Source: Mucilaginibacter ginkgonis (GTDB lineage Bacteria; Bacteroidota; Bacteroidia; Sphingobacteriales; Sphingobacteriaceae). Taken from it: a stretch of DNA of 64,000 bases. The stretch is from positions 1,736,001 to 1,800,000 of the forward strand of contig NZ_CP066775.1 in assembly GCF_009754905.2 (NCBI RefSeq). Reading direction: 5' to 3'. The translations under genes were made by a program, and so were the position numbers. This document shows, piece by piece, positions 9,000 through 17,763 of the stretch; position 1 is the first letter of the stretch, and every line of letters begins with the position of its first letter. The notes under the pieces are model-generated. The model did no database searches, was not told the origin of the DNA, and saw only the letters and a program-made list of their open reading frames with translations.

Positions 9000-10352
9000 T
9001 TAATATTGAATGCGGCCGTAAGTGCGGTCAAGTTCTACTTTATTTACCAGGGCATCGTACAAACCTTGTATGTATTTATCGTCGGCGTCAACCAAGGCAG
9101 TTTCTGCCTGGGTTACCTCGATGCTCGACCCTACGCCTTGCTGATATTTGATCTTCGATACGCGCAATACCTCTTGTGCTAAATCACGGTTGCGGCGCTG
9201 GCTGTTAAGTGTTTGCAAACCGTTTATATAATTGATCCTTGCGTACTCTGCCTGTAATGCGAAACCATTCTTAGCGTTTTCCATGTCATTTTGCGTTTTC
9301 TGAACGGTGATCTTAGATTGTGCTACCTGGTATTTATGCTGGAATCCCGTGAAAACCTGCCAGCTTAAACGTAAGCCGATATAGCTTGACGGGAACTGGT
9401 TGGCGTACAAATTACCGAACGCGTTGTCTTGGTAAGCAGATGTAAAGTTGCCTATCGCCGAAAGCTTAGGAAAATAGTTAGCCTGGTTACGCTTAACGTC
9501 CAATTGGTTAAGCCTGTATTGGGTTTCCAATAAACTATACTCAATTCGGTTTTTATAGAGGGTGGTGTCCGTAGTTTGTGCAGCGGCGGTTTCGTCCAGT
9601 TTAACATCTTCAAGTTTATCTAACAAGATCAGATTCTCCTGGATAGGCATACCCATTTGAAATTTTAACATTTGATAGCCTACTGCTAATAATCGTAATG
9701 CATTCTCTCTGTTAGAAACCAAAGTATTGTATTGAACAGTTGTACGATCTACATCGATTTTCTCTACAAAGCCTTGCTTGTTTTGCGCTGTGGTTTGGTC
9801 GAGTTGTGTCTTCAGTTGTTTGATGTTCGCATCAAGCAGTTTTACCCGCTCATCGTTAACCAAAACAGAGTAATATGCCTTGGTAACATTTACGTTTGCC
9901 TGGATCTTTGAACGCGTAAGGCTTTTTTGGGACAACTCCTGATAAGTCTTAGATGCCTTTAAGCCTATAAAGAATGTACCATCGAACAATAACTGGCTGG
10001 CATCAACCCCAAAGTTAGACTGGTACTTTACCCCAAATTTAACCGGGATGAAGGTTCCGGGCGCGCCGAAAAATTCGCCGGGTAATAAGGTAGTAGGAAT
10101 TTTAAGATAGTCTAATAAACTGGCCGAGGCAGTCAACTGCGGCAAGCCCTGACCTGTAACCTCTTTCACCCTGTATTGCGCGCTTTTGATGTCAAGGTTA
10201 GCGTTTATCACAGTGTCCTGGTGCTGTAACGCATAGGCGATACAATCGGCAAGGGTAAAACTGTGCGTAGGCGCCGCAGGCGGCGGGGTCTGCGCCATTA
10301 CCCGCGTAATAAGCGAACCTGTTACAATTAATGTTAGAAACAATTTATTCAT
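9000..10352 (-). CDS. TolC-family outer membrane efflux protein
   Basis: A 450-residue outer-membrane channel with two OEP repeats, completing the tripartite pump encoded by this operon. It has a Sec signal peptide (Leu-Thr-Leu-Ile-Val-Thr-Gly-Ser-Leu, cleavage after Val-Met-Ala-Gln near residue 20), the entry motif Thr-Leu-Ala-Asp-Cys-Ile-Ala-Tyr-Ala-Leu and the long helical segments typical of the alpha barrel. The second repeat holds Gly-Leu-Arg-Leu-Ser-Trp-Gln-Val-Phe. It starts 18 bases after the TetR gene stop and is followed after 30 bases by the adaptor gene. Confidence 0.92.
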   Translation of the reverse strand: MNKLFLTLIVTGSLITRVMAQTPPPAAPTHSFTLADCIAYALQHQDTVINANLDIKSAQYRVKEVTGQGLPQLTASASLLDYLKIPTTLLPGEFFGAPGTFIPVKFGVKYQSNFGVDASQLLFDGTFFIGLKASKTYQELSQKSLTRSKIQANVNVTKAYYSVLVNDERVKLLDANIKQLKTQLDQTTAQNKQGFVEKIDVDRTTVQYNTLVSNRENALRLLAVGYQMLKFQMGMPIQENLILLDKLEDVKLDETAAAQTTDTTLYKNRIEYSLLETQYRLNQLDVKRNQANYFPKLSAIGNFTSAYQDNAFGNLYANQFPSSYIGLRLSWQVFTGFQHKYQVAQSKITVQKTQNDMENAKNGFALQAEYARINYINGLQTLNSQRRNRDLAQEVLRVSKIKYQQGVGSSIEVTQAETALVDADDKYIQGLYDALVNKVELDRTYGRIQY

Positions 10353-10370
10353 ATCAAGATAGTGATGGTT

Positions 10371-10988
10371 TTATGCTGTTTTCTTTAATTTATTTTGATA
10401 CTCATTGAGGAGCTGGTACCCTTCAAGCGTTACTATACCGTAATTGAAATGCTCCACAAACTGCTGCTGTACTTTTACAACATTGAATTGAGGTGCGGGG
10501 AAATTTTGCTGATTAAAACCCGATTCTACCTGCAGGATGCGCATGCGCGCAATGACCCGTACATCAATTTCGGGGCGTATATAACCTTCCTCTATTCCTT
10601 TAAGCATCAGTTCTTCTAATCGCTGAACTATAGACTCCCATTTAAACTTTTGAATAATGGCCCAGCCTTCCGGATGATATTTCTGCAGATCATGCATAAG
10701 AATGGGGTTCATCCGTGACAGCATCTCTTCTGAACAGCGCATCCATTCTGATAACTGCGCGATAACATTATCTGCCTCGTTCATCATCTTGTCCATCTCG
10801 GTCTCATCTTGCTGCATCCGCATCTTCACCAAAGCTGTTACCAGCTCATTCTTATCGGCAAAATGCTGATAGATGGTCTTTTTCGACATTCCCAAATGGC
10901 GGGCAATATCATCCATCGTAACGCTTTTTATCCCCGCTGTTAAAAACAGGTCTAATGCTCCGTTTAATATTCTTTCGAACTGACTCAT
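10371..10988 (-). CDS. TetR/AcrR-family transcriptional regulator of the efflux operon
   Basis: A 205-residue regulator with an N-terminal TetR helix-turn-helix (about residues 18-50; Ser-Val-Thr-Met-Asp-Asp-Ile-Ala-Arg-His-Leu-Gly-Met-Ser-Lys-Lys-Thr-Ile-Tyr-Gln) and a variable ligand-binding C-terminal domain. It is the first gene of the operon with TolC, adaptor and RND pump. A 32-bp interrupted palindrome directly upstream (11003-11034) overlaps its predicted promoter, which points to autorepression relieved by a pump substrate. The ligand cannot be predicted. Confidence 0.93.
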   Translation of the reverse strand: MSQFERILNGALDLFLTAGIKSVTMDDIARHLGMSKKTIYQHFADKNELVTALVKMRMQQDETEMDKMMNEADNVIAQLSEWMRCSEEMLSRMNPILMHDLQKYHPEGWAIIQKFKWESIVQRLEELMLKGIEEGYIRPEIDVRVIARMRILQVESGFNQQNFPAPQFNVVKVQQQFVEHFNYGIVTLEGYQLLNEYQNKLKKTA

Positions 10989-10995
10989 TTCGACG

Positions 10996-11034
10996 CAAAA
11001 CTATGGAAACATTTTTTGATTAAAAAGTTTCCAT
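10996..11034 (-). promoter_or_regulatory. Predicted promoter and TetR operator of the efflux operon
   Basis: On the minus strand TAGTTTTG (11003-10996) fits the TAnnTTTG -7 box and ends 7 bases before the tetR ATG, so the transcript would be nearly leaderless. Immediately upstream, ATGGAAAC (11003-11010) and GTTTCCAT (11027-11034) form perfect 8-bp inverted arms with a partly symmetric A/T core. The arms overlap the -7 box and the spacer, as expected for a self-binding TetR repressor. Confidence 0.55.
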
Positions 11035-11182
11035 CGTTTATTACAATTTCCAGACATTCTTGACTTAACAAATGAACATTGCAAATTTTGCTTAAGAAAC
11101 TTTAGTAAACGGCGTGTGCTTAAGACATTTACAGGGGATAATTGCGACATGAACTTTATCGTTTACGCCAAAAGCTAATTAT

Positions 11183-11190
11183 TATCTTTG
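11183..11190 (+). promoter_or_regulatory. Predicted -7 box (TATCTTTG) of purB
   Basis: TATCTTTG matches TAnnTTTG and ends 15 bases before the purB ATG at 11206. The frame is open upstream of that ATG, but only through this box, which supports the downstream start. A -33 element is not obvious. Confidence 0.5.
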
Positions 11191-11205
11191 TGCAAACGTA
11201 TAACC

Positions 11206-12549
11206 ATGCACCTTACTGCTCTGTCTGCCATCTCGCCTATTGATGGCCGCTATAGAAATACTACTAAAGAACTAGCTGCTTATTTTTCTGAGTTTGCCCT
11301 CATTAAGTACCGCGTATTGGTAGAGGTTGAATATTTCATCGCGCTGTCCCAATATGGGCTGCCGCAGCTTCAGCCTTTAGATAGCGTGATAACAGAAAAG
11401 TTACAGGGCATTTATAAAACGTTTAGGGAGGAAGATGCGCAATCCATCAAAGACATCGAAAAAACAACCAACCATGATGTCAAGGCGGTTGAGTATTTCT
11501 TAAAGCAAAAGTTCGACGAGTTGGGCTTGTCATCGCACAAAGAGTTTATACATTTCGGGCTTACCTCTCAGGACATAAATAACACCGCGATACCATTAAG
11601 TTTTAAGGAGGCTTTAAATAATGTCTACTACCCTTCTATAAATGAGCTGGTTGAGGTGCTTAAAACCTACGCCTCAGACTGGGCTAATATCCCTATGCTG
11701 GCACATACACACGGTCAGCCGGCATCACCTACCCGCCTGGGAAAAGAGATACTGGTGTTTGTTGAGCGGATTGAAAAGCAGCTCGAACTGCTTGATGCAA
11801 TTCCTTTCTCTGCTAAATTTGGCGGGGCTACGGGCAACTTTAACGCCCATAAAGTGGCCTATCCAAAGCATGATTGGATAGCTTTTGGAAACACCTTTGT
11901 AAATGACACTTTAGGTTTAAGCCGCTCGCAGCATACTACTCAGATTGAACACTACGACAACTTTGCCGCCAAATGCGATGCGCTGAAACGCATCAACAAT
12001 ATCATCCTCGACCTTGACCGTGATATGTGGACCTATATCTCCATGAATTACTTTAAACAGAAAATCAAAGCGGGAGAAATTGGTTCATCAGCAATGCCGC
12101 ATAAGGTTAATCCCATTGACTTTGAAAACAGCGAGGGGAATGTTGGGATCGCCAATGCTTTGTTTGAACACCTGGCCGCGAAGTTGCCGGTATCACGTTT
12201 GCAGCGCGACCTTACTGATTCTACCGTACTTCGCAATATTGGCGTGCCGGTTGCCCATACGCTCATCGCGATTAAATCTACAATTAGGGGTTTAAACAAA
12301 TTGCTCTTGAACGAGGCCGCCATTAACACCGATCTGGAAGATAACTGGGCAGTAGTTGCCGAAGCTATACAAACCATCCTTCGCCGCGATGGCTACCCTA
12401 ATCCGTACGAGGCCTTAAAAGACCTTACCCGTACCAATAGCCAGATAAATGCTGCTACCATTGCCGCTTTTGTTGATACCTTGGACGTAAGCGAAGAGAC
12501 ACGCGGGGAGTTAAAGTGTATGACGCCACAGAACTATACAGGGGTGTAA
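11206..12549 (+). CDS. purB: Adenylosuccinate lyase
   Basis: A 447-residue cytoplasmic enzyme of the fumarase/aspartase superfamily. It acts twice in purine synthesis: SAICAR to AICAR plus fumarate, and adenylosuccinate to AMP plus fumarate. Visible landmarks are the N-terminal Ser-Pro-Ile-Asp-Gly-Arg-Tyr, the Thr-Ser-Gln-Asp-Ile-Asn-Asn segment, His-Thr-His-Gly-Gln-Pro-Ala and the signature loop Gly-Ser-Ser-Ala-Met-Pro-His-Lys-Val-Asn-Pro-Ile. Start is ATG 11206 (Met-His-Leu-Thr-Ala-Leu). Length and motifs match the E. coli-type PurB group. It is monocistronic as far as can be seen. Confidence 0.96.
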   Translation: MHLTALSAISPIDGRYRNTTKELAAYFSEFALIKYRVLVEVEYFIALSQYGLPQLQPLDSVITEKLQGIYKTFREEDAQSIKDIEKTTNHDVKAVEYFLKQKFDELGLSSHKEFIHFGLTSQDINNTAIPLSFKEALNNVYYPSINELVEVLKTYASDWANIPMLAHTHGQPASPTRLGKEILVFVERIEKQLELLDAIPFSAKFGGATGNFNAHKVAYPKHDWIAFGNTFVNDTLGLSRSQHTTQIEHYDNFAAKCDALKRINNIILDLDRDMWTYISMNYFKQKIKAGEIGSSAMPHKVNPIDFENSEGNVGIANALFEHLAAKLPVSRLQRDLTDSTVLRNIGVPVAHTLIAIKSTIRGLNKLLLNEAAINTDLEDNWAVVAEAIQTILRRDGYPNPYEALKDLTRTNSQINAATIAAFVDTLDVSEETRGELKCMTPQNYTGV

Positions 12550-12623
12550 GTCATTAACGGGTCAAAACAAGCCTGGCTTTATTGCCAGATGAATTAGATA
12601 GCTAACTTTGCTTAGGGGTTATT

Positions 12624-12700
12624 GTTATCCTGCACTTGTTTCAGGATCTCTCAGAACAGTTTGAATTGCAAGTGAGATGCCGAAACAAGTTCGGCATGAC
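12624..12700. repeat. REP-like pair of inverted hairpins, family A
   Basis: Two short hairpin units in opposite orientation. The left unit is ATCCTG...CAGGAT (with CACTTGTTT inside), and the right unit is ATGCCGAA-ACAAG-TTCGGCAT. Each is flanked by GTTAT/GTGAGATG-type ends, so the right unit ends in CATGAC. A second pair lies at 63391-63470 with compensating base changes in the stems. It is non-coding; the frame of the downstream Nfu gene runs open through it only by chance. Confidence 0.7.
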
Positions 12701-12727
12701 GGTCTCCAGAAAATTAATCTTAACATA

Positions 12728-13279
12728 ATGAACATCAACGTATATACCGAGAGCACGCCGAACCCGGCAACAATGAAATTCATTGTCAATAAATTGCTGA
12801 TAAACGGCAGCCAGGACTATCCCACCAAAGAGTCTGCAGAGCATGCTTCTTTCGCCAAAGAATTGTACAAGTTCTCTTTTGTAAACGGTGTCTTTTTCGC
12901 CAGCAACTTTGTTACTGTGACCAAAACGGAAGGCAGTGAATGGGACGATATAGAGCCTATACTGAAAGAGTTTGTTAAAGGCGCGGTGGAATCGGAGTTA
13001 AAAGTTAAAGCGGAAGAAGTTGAATCTGACGTGACTTTCGAAGGTACAGACGCTGAAGTAAAGATCCAGCAGATCTTGCATGATTACGTTCGCCCGGCTG
13101 TTGAGCAGGATGGCGGCGCTATTGCCTATAAATCTTTTGAAGAAGGCGTGGTTACTGTTGAACTTCGCGGTTCATGCAGCGGCTGCCCATCGTCGACCAT
13201 TACCCTTAAAGCCGGTATTGAAAACCTGTTAAAACGCATGGTTCCCGAAGTACAGGAAGTAGTTTCTGAGGCTATGTAA
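12728..13279 (+). CDS. NifU-family iron-sulfur scaffold protein (Nfu type)
   Basis: A 183-residue Fe-S cluster carrier with an N-terminal Nfu_N domain (Tyr-Thr-Glu-Ser-Thr-Pro-Asn-Pro-Ala-Thr-Met-Lys-Phe near the start) and a C-terminal NifU-like domain. The two cluster-binding cysteines lie at 150 and 153 (Gly-Ser-Cys-Ser-Gly-Cys-Pro-Ser-Ser). It probably delivers 4Fe-4S clusters to apo-enzymes. The frame is open to 12677, but that upstream part is translated repeat DNA (12624-12700), so ATG 12728 is the real start. A hairpin terminator follows at 13322. Confidence 0.93.
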   Translation: MNINVYTESTPNPATMKFIVNKLLINGSQDYPTKESAEHASFAKELYKFSFVNGVFFASNFVTVTKTEGSEWDDIEPILKEFVKGAVESELKVKAEEVESDVTFEGTDAEVKIQQILHDYVRPAVEQDGGAIAYKSFEEGVVTVELRGSCSGCPSSTITLKAGIENLLKRMVPEVQEVVSEAM

Positions 13280-13321
13280 TTTGATGATTCCACCGATTTG
13301 GTGAAATTACACTGATAGATA

Positions 13322-13348
13322 CTAAGCGCTCTATAGGGGCGCTTTTTT
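13322..13348 (+). terminator. Terminator after the Nfu gene
   Basis: The hairpin AAGCGC...GCGCTT is followed by a run of six T, 43 bases after the Nfu stop codon. Confidence 0.7.
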
Positions 13349-13411
13349 ATGTAAGTACATTCCGATCGCGGCATTCTGAAATGCATATATTTACATGCAA
13401 GTCAATAAGTT

Positions 13412-13795
13412 ATGTCAACCAGATTATTACCAACTCTGTCCGTCCGCCGAGGTAAAGAAGCAGTAGACTTTTACAAAAAAGCTTTCAATGCTTTTGAAAT
13501 AATGATGGTAGCTGACCCGGAAGGCAACATAGTTGCTGAACTGGCAATAGACGAAGTTCATTTTATTGTGGCTGATGAGGCCCCTGATTATGGCAACTAC
13601 AGTCCGGAAAGTTTAAGCGGCACAACAATACGCATGGGTCTAGAAGTTGATGACCCGGATGGTGTTGCCGCGCAGGCGGTAGCATCAGGAGCACAGGAAG
13701 TTTACCCTGTTGCTGATCAAAGCTATGGATACCGTTTGGGCTGCATTGAAGATCCTTTCGGCCACAGGTGGGAAATATTTAAGAAATTACAGTAG
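13412..13795 (+). CDS. VOC-family (glyoxalase/bleomycin resistance-like) protein, PhnB type
   Basis: A 127-residue single-domain VOC protein with the repeated beta-alpha-beta-beta-beta fold: Val-Arg-Arg-Gly-Lys-Glu-Ala-Val-Asp-Phe-Tyr-Lys-Lys-Ala-Phe near the start and Asp-Pro-Phe-Gly-His-Arg-Trp-Glu-Ile at the end, the latter typical of the YkuL/PhnB-like subgroup. Such proteins bind a metal and small molecules, but the substrate is not predictable. It stands alone between a terminator and a convergent gene. Confidence 0.85.
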   Translation: MSTRLLPTLSVRRGKEAVDFYKKAFNAFEIMMVADPEGNIVAELAIDEVHFIVADEAPDYGNYSPESLSGTTIRMGLEVDDPDGVAAQAVASGAQEVYPVADQSYGYRLGCIEDPFGHRWEIFKKLQ

Positions 13796-13900
13796 TCCAT
13801 TCAACAGGATCAGGCTGACATAATTGATCAGTTTTAATTCCACCGGGGAGGATGTGCGGTGGGAACTGTGGTGGCTGAGGTAAGTTCTCGTATAAAGACA

Positions 13901-13927
13901 CACCCCTAACCCCTCTCAAGAGGGGAA
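13901..13927. repeat. Intergenic palindromic repeat, family D (CCCCTCTCAAGAGGGG)
   Basis: The hairpin CCCCTC-TCAA-GAGGGG is preceded by ACACCCCTAA. Related C-rich/G-rich palindromes occur at 38974-39042, 52261-52292 and 52995-53027. It lies between convergent genes and could also weakly terminate transcription. Confidence 0.5.
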
Positions 13928-13934
13928 TTAAAAA

Positions 13935-14723
13935 CTACCCAAAATATTTTCGTATTTCAGTCAGCAATTCCTCTGATATCAAACCATTACTCGCGGCCAC
14001 ATCGCAGGTAGCTAAAACGTCGGCAGTGCCCTTAAAATCTACCACCGTGCCGCCGGCCTGGCGAACGATAACTATTCCGGCAGCAATATCCCAGGGTTTT
14101 AAATTGTATTCGTAGTAGCCTTCAAAGCGGCCACAGGCGGTGTAGCACAAGTCGACAGCCGCAGAACCTAAGCGTCGCAAGCCGTGGCAATTGCGCATAA
14201 GGTGGGTAAACAGTTCTATGTATTGCGGCTGCTTTTCAAAGTCATAATAAGGGAAGCCTGTAGCCAAAAGACTATCCCCAATAGTTGGCTTGTTACTTAC
14301 ACGTATTTCCCTACCGTTCAGATAGGCAGGTGCATCTTTCCAGGCGTAAAAACATTCGTCCTGATTTATTTCGTAAACCACCCCCAGAACCAATTCATCG
14401 TATTCTTTTAAAGCGATTGAGACCGAGAACACAGGCAAGCCATGAATGAAATTTGTGGTACCGTCCAAAGGATCTATTATCCAATTATATCTTTCGCCAA
14501 TACGGCTGCTGGTTTTTTCTTCTGTTATAAAACCGGCCCCAGGTAATATTTTAGATAGGCTATCTACAATCATTTGTTCCGCGCCCTTATCTACGTAAGA
14601 CACCAGATCATTAAGGCCTTTATATTCAATTTTATCAGGGTCGAAATTAGTGCGCTCATCCCTGATAAAGGCGCCGGCTTGCTTAGCAACTTCAATTACC
14701 TTTTGTGTTATTGTTTCGAGCAT
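13935..14723 (-). CDS. Inositol monophosphatase family protein
   Basis: A 262-residue lithium-sensitive-type phosphatase (IMPase/SuhB fold) that hydrolyses inositol-1-phosphate or related sugar phosphates using Mg2+. The metal-binding motifs are present: Thr-Glu-Glu-Lys-Thr and Asp-Pro-Leu-Asp-Gly-Thr-Thr-Asn-Phe in the first half, Trp-Asp-Ile-Ala-Ala-Gly in the second. Its start overlaps the end of the GtrA-like gene by 32 bases, which implies translational coupling at the end of an mtaB-lgt-gtrA-IMPase operon. The exact substrate is unknown. Confidence 0.9.
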   Translation of the reverse strand: MLETITQKVIEVAKQAGAFIRDERTNFDPDKIEYKGLNDLVSYVDKGAEQMIVDSLSKILPGAGFITEEKTSSRIGERYNWIIDPLDGTTNFIHGLPVFSVSIALKEYDELVLGVVYEINQDECFYAWKDAPAYLNGREIRVSNKPTIGDSLLATGFPYYDFEKQPQYIELFTHLMRNCHGLRRLGSAAVDLCYTACGRFEGYYEYNLKPWDIAAGIVIVRQAGGTVVDFKGTADVLATCDVAASNGLISEELLTEIRKYFG

Positions 14724-15171
14724 GGTGCCTTAGCGTTAAGTTGAATGAGAATAGTTTATGAATAAAGAAACTGGCAAGGAACAGGCTTAATGCAGCTGCA
14801 GGCCGCGCCACAGGTGGCGGGAAGTGCAGGTACATCACCATAATTTTTAAGATAAACAGGTTGGCAAAAAAACCTATGCAAGCCACACTCAAAAACCTGA
14901 TGAACTGCTGTGCCGGGGGTAGTTTAGATTCGGAAAATACAAGGTAGCGCGTAATCAGAAAGTTAACTACCACACCCAGCACGTACGATATACAAAATGA
15001 TACGCCGTAATTTATGCGGAACCCCATTACCGCCTGCGTATTATTTTTAAACACTAAATAATAGAGGATGTTAAAAGTGCTGATATCGACTATAAAACCA
15101 ATACCGGCCGAAAGAACAAATCTTAGCATCTGGTTGCCCAAAATAGCCTGCCATATTCCTTTAGGCGGCAC
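14692..15171 (-). CDS. GtrA-like membrane protein (putative flippase)
   Basis: A 159-residue protein with four predicted transmembrane helices (about 15-37, 46-70, 90-110, 120-140) in the GtrA pattern: [12 protein letters not shown], then Asn-Tyr-Gly-Val-Ser-Phe and [11 protein letters not shown]. GtrA proteins are thought to flip undecaprenyl-linked sugars or help build surface polysaccharide. The GTG start overlaps the lgt-like stop by 11 bases; an internal ATG (Met-Leu-Arg-Phe) is an alternative. No glycosyltransferase is adjacent. Confidence 0.83.
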   Translation of the reverse strand: MPPKGIWQAILGNQMLRFVLSAGIGFIVDISTFNILYYLVFKNNTQAVMGFRINYGVSFCISYVLGVVVNFLITRYLVFSESKLPPAQQFIRFLSVACIGFFANLFILKIMVMYLHFPPPVARPAAALSLFLASFFIHKLFSFNLTLRHHARNNNTKGN

Positions 15172-16330
15172 CTTGTGGTATATATTTATTTCTCCTGGCG
15201 TTTACACATAATGCAACGCCCGCCAGTACCAAAATAAGGGATATCATTTCTGCCTGGGTGAAAGACAAGCTGCCGATATGATAACGCGTGTTTACGCGAA
15301 TCAACTCGATAAAGAAACGTTCTATGCCGTTAAGGATCAAATAAATCCCGAAGAACATGCCCGGGCTTTTAATGCGGTCGCGGATGCTCCACAAAAAGAA
15401 GAACAGCAGCAGGCAAACTACGCACTCATAAAAAGAGGTTGGGTAAACCGGCAGGCGCAGTTCATTGCAATACTTACCCACGCAATTTGCGATCGGGTTG
15501 TTAAAATCAACCTGGTTTACGTTATGCGGAAATTTGAAAGACCACATCCAGTCTGGTGCCCAGCTAAGCCATTGCGGTTTGGGGTTTAGGTTCGGGATGC
15601 CCCAGTCGCCGTCGCCGCTCATCTGGCAACCTATGCGTCCTATAGCGTAAGAAAGCATCATACCCGGCCCCCCAATATCAAGCATGGTAAGCGGCTTTAC
15701 CCCGTGTTTGTTGGCAATGTAAAGTACGGCAGCTCCTCCGCAAATTAAACCGCCGTAGAAGGTTAAACCGCTAAAACCAATCAGCATACCCACAGGATCG
15801 TGCATAAACTCGTCCCAATTCTCAAGGGCATTAAAAAGCTTAGCTCCGGCAAAACCGCATATCGCAGCCCAAACCAATATAGTACCCATCAATTCATATG
15901 GATGGACCATAACACGTTTGGTTATTGGCTCGGCTAATTCATTCTTTTTGGCATCGCGCCAGGCCCAATAAACGAACCCTGCGCAAAGTATTATACCGCC
16001 AATAAGATTGCCACGGGTAGAAAGGATAAAGTCTTGTGGGCTGTTTACCAAGTCGCGGTAGTTTAAAATAGCATCTATCAATTTATAACCTGCTATAAAA
16101 CCAAATATGGCATTAGTAAGCAATTCGGCATAGCTAACCTTCTGGCCGATAGTGATTGTTTTCTCAAACGGATGGATATATCCCAGGCGCTCTTTACGTT
16201 TAAACTCTTCTGTAAACGCCCAATATGCAGCAATGAAAGCCAAGGCTACAAAGAATCCAAAAGTTTGAAAAGGTAATGGGATGTTTAGGCCTGTAAAGTA
16301 TCTGATCAGGTCTGAAAGGGTTGGGAACAT
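15161..16330 (-). CDS. lgt: Prolipoprotein diacylglyceryl transferase-like protein
   Basis: A 389-residue polytopic membrane protein of the Lgt family, which attaches diacylglycerol from phosphatidylglycerol to the lipobox Cys of prolipoproteins. At least seven hydrophobic helices are visible. The core signature region reads [14 protein letters not shown], a variant of the usual Gly-Arg-x-x-Asn-Phe motif. The C-terminal helix contains Gly-Ile-Glu-Arg-Phe-Phe-Ile-Glu. It is about 100 residues longer than classical Lgt because of extended loops. The frame is open into mtaB, but ATG 16330 (Met-Phe-Pro-Thr-Leu) lies 28 bases after the mtaB stop. The altered signature leaves the exact reaction open. 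Confidence 0.78.
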   Translation of the reverse strand: MFPTLSDLIRYFTGLNIPLPFQTFGFFVALAFIAAYWAFTEEFKRKERLGYIHPFEKTITIGQKVSYAELLTNAIFGFIAGYKLIDAILNYRDLVNSPQDFILSTRGNLIGGIILCAGFVYWAWRDAKKNELAEPITKRVMVHPYELMGTILVWAAICGFAGAKLFNALENWDEFMHDPVGMLIGFSGLTFYGGLICGGAAVLYIANKHGVKPLTMLDIGGPGMMLSYAIGRIGCQMSGDGDWGIPNLNPKPQWLSWAPDWMWSFKFPHNVNQVDFNNPIANCVGKYCNELRLPVYPTSFYECVVCLLLFFFLWSIRDRIKSPGMFFGIYLILNGIERFFIELIRVNTRYHIGSLSFTQAEMISLILVLAGVALCVNARRNKYIPQGAA

Positions 16331-16358
16331 CAGGCAGAATTTTGAGGCGAATATAAGG

Positions 16359-17678
16359 CTAATGCACCAATATTTCCTCGGCCTCGGCAATTTCAACGTC
16401 GCCGTCGGCAGCAATTTGGGTAAGTTTTACGTTACGCAATTCATTCACCAAAATTGGATCATACTTGGTTTTTACCTTTACATAATTGCGGGTAAAACCA
16501 TGCATGTAACCATCCTTTACATCGCCTTCAAACAATACTTCGTCTTCAATACCTACTTGCGATTCGTAAAACGCGCGGCGTTTTTTGTCAGACAGAATAT
16601 GCAGCATTTTGCTTCGCTCGGCACGGGTAGATCCCGGTATGCTCCCGGTCATTTCTGCTGCAGGCGTGTTGTCACGCTCAGAATAAGTAAAGACGTGCAG
16701 GTAGGAAATATCCAGCCTGTTCAGGAAATTGTAGGTATCGATAAAATCTTCGCGTGTTTCACCCGGGAAACCAACGATCACATCAACACCTATACAGCAA
16801 TGCGGCATTACTTGCTTGATCTTCGCTACGCGGCTTGCATATAACTCGCGTTTGTAACGGCGGCGCATCAACCCTAAGATCTTATCTGAGCCAGATTGCA
16901 GCGGGATATGAAAATGCGGAACAAACCTTTTTGATGATGCGACAAAGTCTATGATCTCATCGGTAAGCAAGTTAGGCTCGATCGAAGAAATGCGGTAGCG
17001 GTCGATGCCTTCAACTTCGTCAAGCGCCTTTACGAGGTCGATAAACCTATTTACGCGCTCACCATTCTGCAGGCCAAAATCACCCAGGTTAACGCCGGTC
17101 AAAACGATTTCGCGTACACCGGAAGCCGCGATGACTTTGGCCTGTTCGATAACGTTTGCTATGGTATCGCTGCGGCTATTGCCACGCGCAAGCGGGATGG
17201 TGCAAAATGAGCACGAGTAATCGCAGCCATCCTGTACTTTTAAGAAAGTGCGGGTACGGTCGCCAAATGAATATGATGATACAAACTGATTGGCTTCTGA
17301 TACCGGCTGATTATAAACCAAAGCTTTCGGCTGCTTGGTCAGGTCGGTAATGTGGTCTACGATCTGGAACTTTTCGGCAGCGCCTAATACCATATCTACA
17401 CCGGGAATTTCGGCTATCTCAACGGGCTTAAGTTGCGCATAACAACCTATTACCACTATGTAAGCCTGCGGCGAGATCTTAAGTGCTTCTTTAACGATTT
17501 TTTTGCACTTCTTGTCGGCGTTTTCTGTAACAGAACAGGTATTGATCACAAAAACATCAGGCGTTTCTGCAAAGCCGACGGTTTGGTAACCGGCATTGTT
17601 GAACAGCCTCCCTATCCCGGACGATTCCGAATAGTTAAGCTTACAGCCCAAAGTATATAACGCTACCTTTTTGTTCAT
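16359..17678 (-). CDS. mtaB: tRNA t6A37 methylthiotransferase MtaB
   Basis: A 439-residue radical SAM methylthiotransferase that converts t6A to ms2t6A at position 37 of tRNAs reading ANN codons. The N-terminal UPF0004 domain has [12 protein letters not shown] with the first cluster cysteines. The radical SAM core has [13 protein letters not shown] near residue 150. The sequence ends with a short TRAM-like region. Start is ATG 17678; the in-frame ATG at 17693 falls inside the -7 box, so it cannot be used from that promoter. It is the first gene of the mtaB-lgt-gtrA-IMPase group. Confidence 0.93.
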   Translation of the reverse strand: MNKKVALYTLGCKLNYSESSGIGRLFNNAGYQTVGFAETPDVFVINTCSVTENADKKCKKIVKEALKISPQAYIVVIGCYAQLKPVEIAEIPGVDMVLGAAEKFQIVDHITDLTKQPKALVYNQPVSEANQFVSSYSFGDRTRTFLKVQDGCDYSCSFCTIPLARGNSRSDTIANVIEQAKVIAASGVREIVLTGVNLGDFGLQNGERVNRFIDLVKALDEVEGIDRYRISSIEPNLLTDEIIDFVASSKRFVPHFHIPLQSGSDKILGLMRRRYKRELYASRVAKIKQVMPHCCIGVDVIVGFPGETREDFIDTYNFLNRLDISYLHVFTYSERDNTPAAEMTGSIPGSTRAERSKMLHILSDKKRRAFYESQVGIEDEVLFEGDVKDGYMHGFTRNYVKVKTKYDPILVNELRNVKLTQIAADGDVEIAEAEEILVH

Positions 17679-17690
17679 TTTACAAGGGTG

Positions 17691-17698
17691 CAAATATA
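17691..17698 (-). promoter_or_regulatory. Predicted -7 box (TATATTTG) of mtaB
   Basis: On the minus strand TATATTTG (17698-17691) matches TAnnTTTG and ends 12 bases before ATG 17678. It supports that start over the in-frame ATG at 17693. Confidence 0.5.
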
Positions 17699-17763
17699 CG
17701 CATTTGACTTATTGGTTTTGTCTGCAAAGGGTTAACTTTAAGATACTAATACTTTATATTTAA

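Noticed and set aside
16281-16844. 187-codon plus-strand frame across the lgt-like and mtaB genes
   Set aside because: Runs antisense through two recognised genes with no domain and no start context.
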